Positions 61,654 to 64,000 of a stretch of 64,000 nt of DNA are shown here, in pieces (position 1 is the stretch's first letter; the number at the start of each line of letters is the position of its first letter). Made by a program: the position numbers and the translations under genes. The DNA lies in contig NZ_JAJLMN010000001.1 in NCBI RefSeq assembly GCF_021730615.1, forward strand, positions 2,615,501-2,679,500, read 5' to 3'. The notes under the pieces are model-generated. The model was not told the origin of the DNA, did not search any database, and saw nothing but the letters and a program-made list of their open reading frames with translations. The stretch comes from Lichenibacterium dinghuense (GTDB taxonomy: Bacteria > Pseudomonadota > Alphaproteobacteria > Rhizobiales > Beijerinckiaceae).

Positions 61654-63549
61654 ATGGCCCTTCCCTTCGAGTTCCCCGCCTTCCCCGCCGACGAGACGCT
61701 GCAAGGGTTCGTCTCGCGGGTCGCGCGCCACTACGAGACCGACCTCGCGAACTTCTGCGACGTCGCGGGCATTTCGGTGACCGGCCTGACCACCGGGGCC
61801 GACCGGGCGATCGCGAGGGTCGCGGACATCACGGGCATACCCGCGGCGACGCTCCGGCCCCGCGCCTTCGTCCGGTTGGATCCCGATCGCGTCGCGTACC
61901 GGGGCCAGACGTTCCAGCGACGCGACCTGAGGAGGGTGGAGCTCCACGGCTGCCCCGCCTGCCTGCGTGCGGACCTCGCCGGATCGAGCCTCGAACCCGA
62001 CGTCGCGACGTACGTCAGGGGAAGTTGGTTCGTCAGGGGCATCCGGACCTGCCCCGTCCACGACGTGGGCTTCGTGCGCCTGGCGGGGGAAGGGCGCAAT
62101 CCGGTCCGAAGCGGGGGACCTTACGTGTCCGTGGAGCGGCTCACGACCGCCCTGGAGGATCTCGACGCTCTGGAGCGGGCGGCTCCACGGCGCAGACCGT
62201 CCGCCTTCGAGACGTACCTCGGACATCGATTGCGCGGGCGCGACCCGCGTCGACCCTCGCCGTTGCTGGACGACATGCCCCTGCATGCGGCGACGCGGAC
62301 CTGCGAAATGGTGGGGGCGGTGGCCCTGTTCGGCCCCAAGGTCGCCGTGGGGGTGCTGGATGAGGAGGACTGGCGCGCCGCGTCGGCCGCCGGCTTCGAC
62401 CTGGTCTCTGGAGGAGCCGGGCAGGTCCGGTCGTTGCTCGACCATCTCCAGGACACGCATGAACCCGGCAGGTCCCGGAACGGCAAGTCGCGCGACGTCT
62501 TCGGCAAGCTGTACGCCTGGGCGAGGGCGGGCGCCGGCGATCCCGACTACGCGCCGGTCCGCGACCTCCTGCGCGAACACATCCTCGACACGATGCCCGT
62601 CGACGTCGGCGACGACGTCCTCGGGGTCGTGGTCGAACGACGCAGGGTCCACTCGGTCGCGACGGCGTGCCACGACGGGCGCCAGACGTCGCGGCGGCTT
62701 CGCCGCGAGCTCGTCGCGGCCGGCGTGCTGTCCGACGTCCCGGACGACGACAGGCACCGCGCGGTCGCGGCGCCGGTGGAGCGGGTCGACGCGCTCGTGG
62801 GGCGGCTCGCGGCGGCCCTGTCGAAGGCGCAGGCGGCGGCGCACCTCGGCCTGTCCATCCTTCAATTCCAGCGCCTCGTCGACGACGGCCTCATCCATCC
62901 CGTCGTACCGAAGGTCAGGACGGAGCGGACGTGGTCGAGGTTCTGCGCGGAGGAACTCGAGGCATTCCTGGCTCGCCTCGCGAAGGGAGCCCGACCCTGC
63001 GAGGCGCCCCCGCCGGGAGCCGTGGGGATCGCCGAGGCGGCGCGCCTGACCAACGTCGGGTCCGCGGCCATCATCCGGCTCCTCATGGCGCGCAAGTTGC
63101 CCGGCGCCCGCAGGCGGCCCACGATCCCCGGGGTGCCGTCCTTCCTCGTCGACGTCGCGGAGATCGAGAGGGTCCACAAGGCCCAGGTAGTTCCTCACCT
63201 CAGGTTCAGCGCCGTCGCGGGACGGCTCCAGGTGAACCTTTGCACGCCTGCGGCGCTGGCCGCCAGGGGCCACCTGCGGACCACCACCGTCGTCGGGGCG
63301 AGGACCCATCGGACCAGCCGCTTCGTCACCCTGGCGTCGGTGGAGGCGTTCACCGCGAGGATGGCGAGCTTGGTCGAACTCAGCCGGACGTACGGCCTGC
63401 ACAATTGCAAGATGAAGCGCCTGCTCGACGAGAAGGGCGTGGACCCCGCCATCCCCAACGGTCAGGTCCTGGCCAACTTCTACGACCGAGCCAGGGTGGA
63501 AGCCGTCCTGCCGATCGAGAACGTCCGGGGGCCGGTCCGGTCCGATTGA
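61654..63549 (+). CDS. tniQ: TniQ family target-selection protein, long form with HTH repeats
   Basis: A 631-residue TniQ-family protein. The start MALPFEFPAFPADETLQGFV, SRVARHYETDLANFCDVAGI is the typical TniQ beginning; two zinc pairs follow, CPACLRAD and RTCPVHDVGF. The C-terminal 280 residues carry several helix-turn-helix-like units: ALSKAQAAAHLGLSILQFQR, AVGIAEAARLTNVGSAAIIR, and LVELSRTYGLHNCKMKRLLD. The long C-terminus resembles TnsD-like proteins, which recognise a fixed attachment site, more than the short TniQ of CRISPR-associated elements. No cas gene is in the window. ATG 61654 lies two bases after the tnsC stop behind GGAGGGGCTGACC. Confidence 0.93.
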   Translation: MALPFEFPAFPADETLQGFVSRVARHYETDLANFCDVAGISVTGLTTGADRAIARVADITGIPAATLRPRAFVRLDPDRVAYRGQTFQRRDLRRVELHGCPACLRADLAGSSLEPDVATYVRGSWFVRGIRTCPVHDVGFVRLAGEGRNPVRSGGPYVSVERLTTALEDLDALERAAPRRRPSAFETYLGHRLRGRDPRRPSPLLDDMPLHAATRTCEMVGAVALFGPKVAVGVLDEEDWRAASAAGFDLVSGGAGQVRSLLDHLQDTHEPGRSRNGKSRDVFGKLYAWARAGAGDPDYAPVRDLLREHILDTMPVDVGDDVLGVVVERRRVHSVATACHDGRQTSRRLRRELVAAGVLSDVPDDDRHRAVAAPVERVDALVGRLAAALSKAQAAAHLGLSILQFQRLVDDGLIHPVVPKVRTERTWSRFCAEELEAFLARLAKGARPCEAPPPGAVGIAEAARLTNVGSAAIIRLLMARKLPGARRRPTIPGVPSFLVDVAEIERVHKAQVVPHLRFSAVAGRLQVNLCTPAALAARGHLRTTTVVGARTHRTSRFVTLASVEAFTARMASLVELSRTYGLHNCKMKRLLDEKGVDPAIPNGQVLANFYDRARVEAVLPIENVRGPVRSD

Positions 63550-63895
63550 GTCCTCGGTGCACCCGACGGAGCGCCGCCCCCGGCTCGGCTCCCGTCCGAG
63601 GGGGACGCATCGCGAGCGGTACGAACGAGGTCCACCCCCGGACACCATCGACGCATCGAACCCGCTCCGAGGCGTCCTCGACGCGGGGCGTCGGCTTCGG
63701 GGACCGTCGGCCGGTGCCCGGCGGGTCCCGGACGACATGCAACGAACGCCGACGGCGGTCCGAATGCCCGCCCCGTATGGTGGTCTTCGTCGTGTCGACG
63801 ATCACGACCCACCGCGGCGTGGACGGGCAGGCTTGGTTAACCCATGTCCGTCAAGAACTTGGGAACAAGGACAAGACCTGACGAAGGCCGTCGCA
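63550..63895. other. non-coding stretch downstream of tniQ
   Basis: No supportable gene in about 350 bases; minus-strand frames are shadows. It contains the end of the tns transcript, although no U-tailed hairpin is seen. Confidence 0.4.
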
Positions 63896-64000
63896 TGCCC
63901 CACACCCTCCGAACCTTCCGACGGAAGTACGGCAAGAGGCCACCGCGGATCGCCCCGACGCACGCGCAGAAGGAGGTTATCGGTCCCGGGAATGGAGGAC
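63896..64000 (+). CDS. possible partial gene running off the right edge
   Basis: ATG 63896 opens a frame (MPHTLRTFRRKYGKRPPRIA, then PTHAQKEVIGPGNGG) that is still open at the end of the window. It is basic and has no recognisable motif, and the ribosome binding site (GACGAAGG) is moderate. Only 35 codons are visible. Confidence 0.3.

Noticed and set aside
54560-63549. CRISPR-associated transposon (CAST).
   Set aside because: No cas genes and no repeat-spacer array are visible between 26 and 64 kb, and the TniQ is the long TnsD-like form.
25873-63806. CGTGATCGACACGAC at 25873-25887 and, inverted, CGTGATCGTCGACACGAC at 63789-63806 as possible terminal inverted repeats of the element.
   Set aside because: The arms differ by a three-base gap, do not begin with the usual 5'-TGT, have no repeated inner transposase sites and no target duplication beside them; GC-rich chance similarity is likely.

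Overview
The window is high-GC DNA with closely packed genes and many GTG/TTG starts. The protein types (large KatE catalase, IlvD, TRAP binding protein, GMC oxidoreductase, TniQ-type transposition genes) fit an alphaproteobacterium, most likely Methylobacteriaceae (Methylobacterium or a relative). That assignment is inference; there is no rRNA or other marker in the window.

Region 1 (1-15.2 kb) looks like a fluoride and general stress island. Four copies of a structured RNA, all on the minus strand (about 127-178, 2724-2772, 9786-9833, 14380-14428), have the layout and conserved bases of the crcB fluoride riboswitch. They sit before a universal stress protein gene cut by the window edge, before a small gene + ppa + eno + hypothetical operon (pyrophosphatase and enolase are the classical fluoride-sensitive enzymes), before a second copy of the small gene followed by a CFA-type methyltransferase, and upstream of a GH15 glucanase + ilvD pair. 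Catalase KatE and a small metallophosphoesterase lie among them.

Region 2 (15.3-25.8 kb) is a catabolic cluster: D-2-hydroxyacid dehydrogenase, orphan TRAP binding protein, enoyl-CoA hydratase and isocitrate-lyase-superfamily enzyme (divergent), LacI-type regulator, MFS transporter, double carboxymuconolactone-decarboxylase protein, glycerate 2-kinase and GMC oxidoreductase. Three near-identical operators (TGTTANCGNNAACA type; two are exact reverse complements) stand before its three transcription units, so the LacI protein probably controls the whole set. The chemistry points to oxidation of a hydroxylated substrate through hydroxypyruvate/glycerate to 2-phosphoglycerate.

Region 3 (26.3-54.4 kb) is an accessory, defence-like island: a Lon-type AAA+ ATPase without protease domain and two partners, a fused type IIG restriction-methylation enzyme, a decayed PAS-GGDEF gene, an XRE regulator, a pair of paralogous unknown proteins, a three-gene set of Ser/Thr kinase-helicase fusion + PLD-like protein + PP2C phosphatase (resembling type I Mokosh with an added phosphatase), a giant Sel1/TPR-CHAT protein with a secretion signal and a small membrane partner, and an HTH / HTH / ImmA-IrrE-UvrD operon.

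Region 4 (54.5-63.6 kb) is a Tn7-like transposition operon: four small unknown genes, then TnsA-like nuclease, DDE transposase (TnsB), AAA+ regulator (TnsC) and TniQ, almost all overlapping start-to-stop. A related palindrome (GAGNTATNNNANCTC) occurs at 26.36, 37.64 and 54.57 kb, which ties regions 3 and 4 together as one probable mobile element. I could not fix the element's ends.
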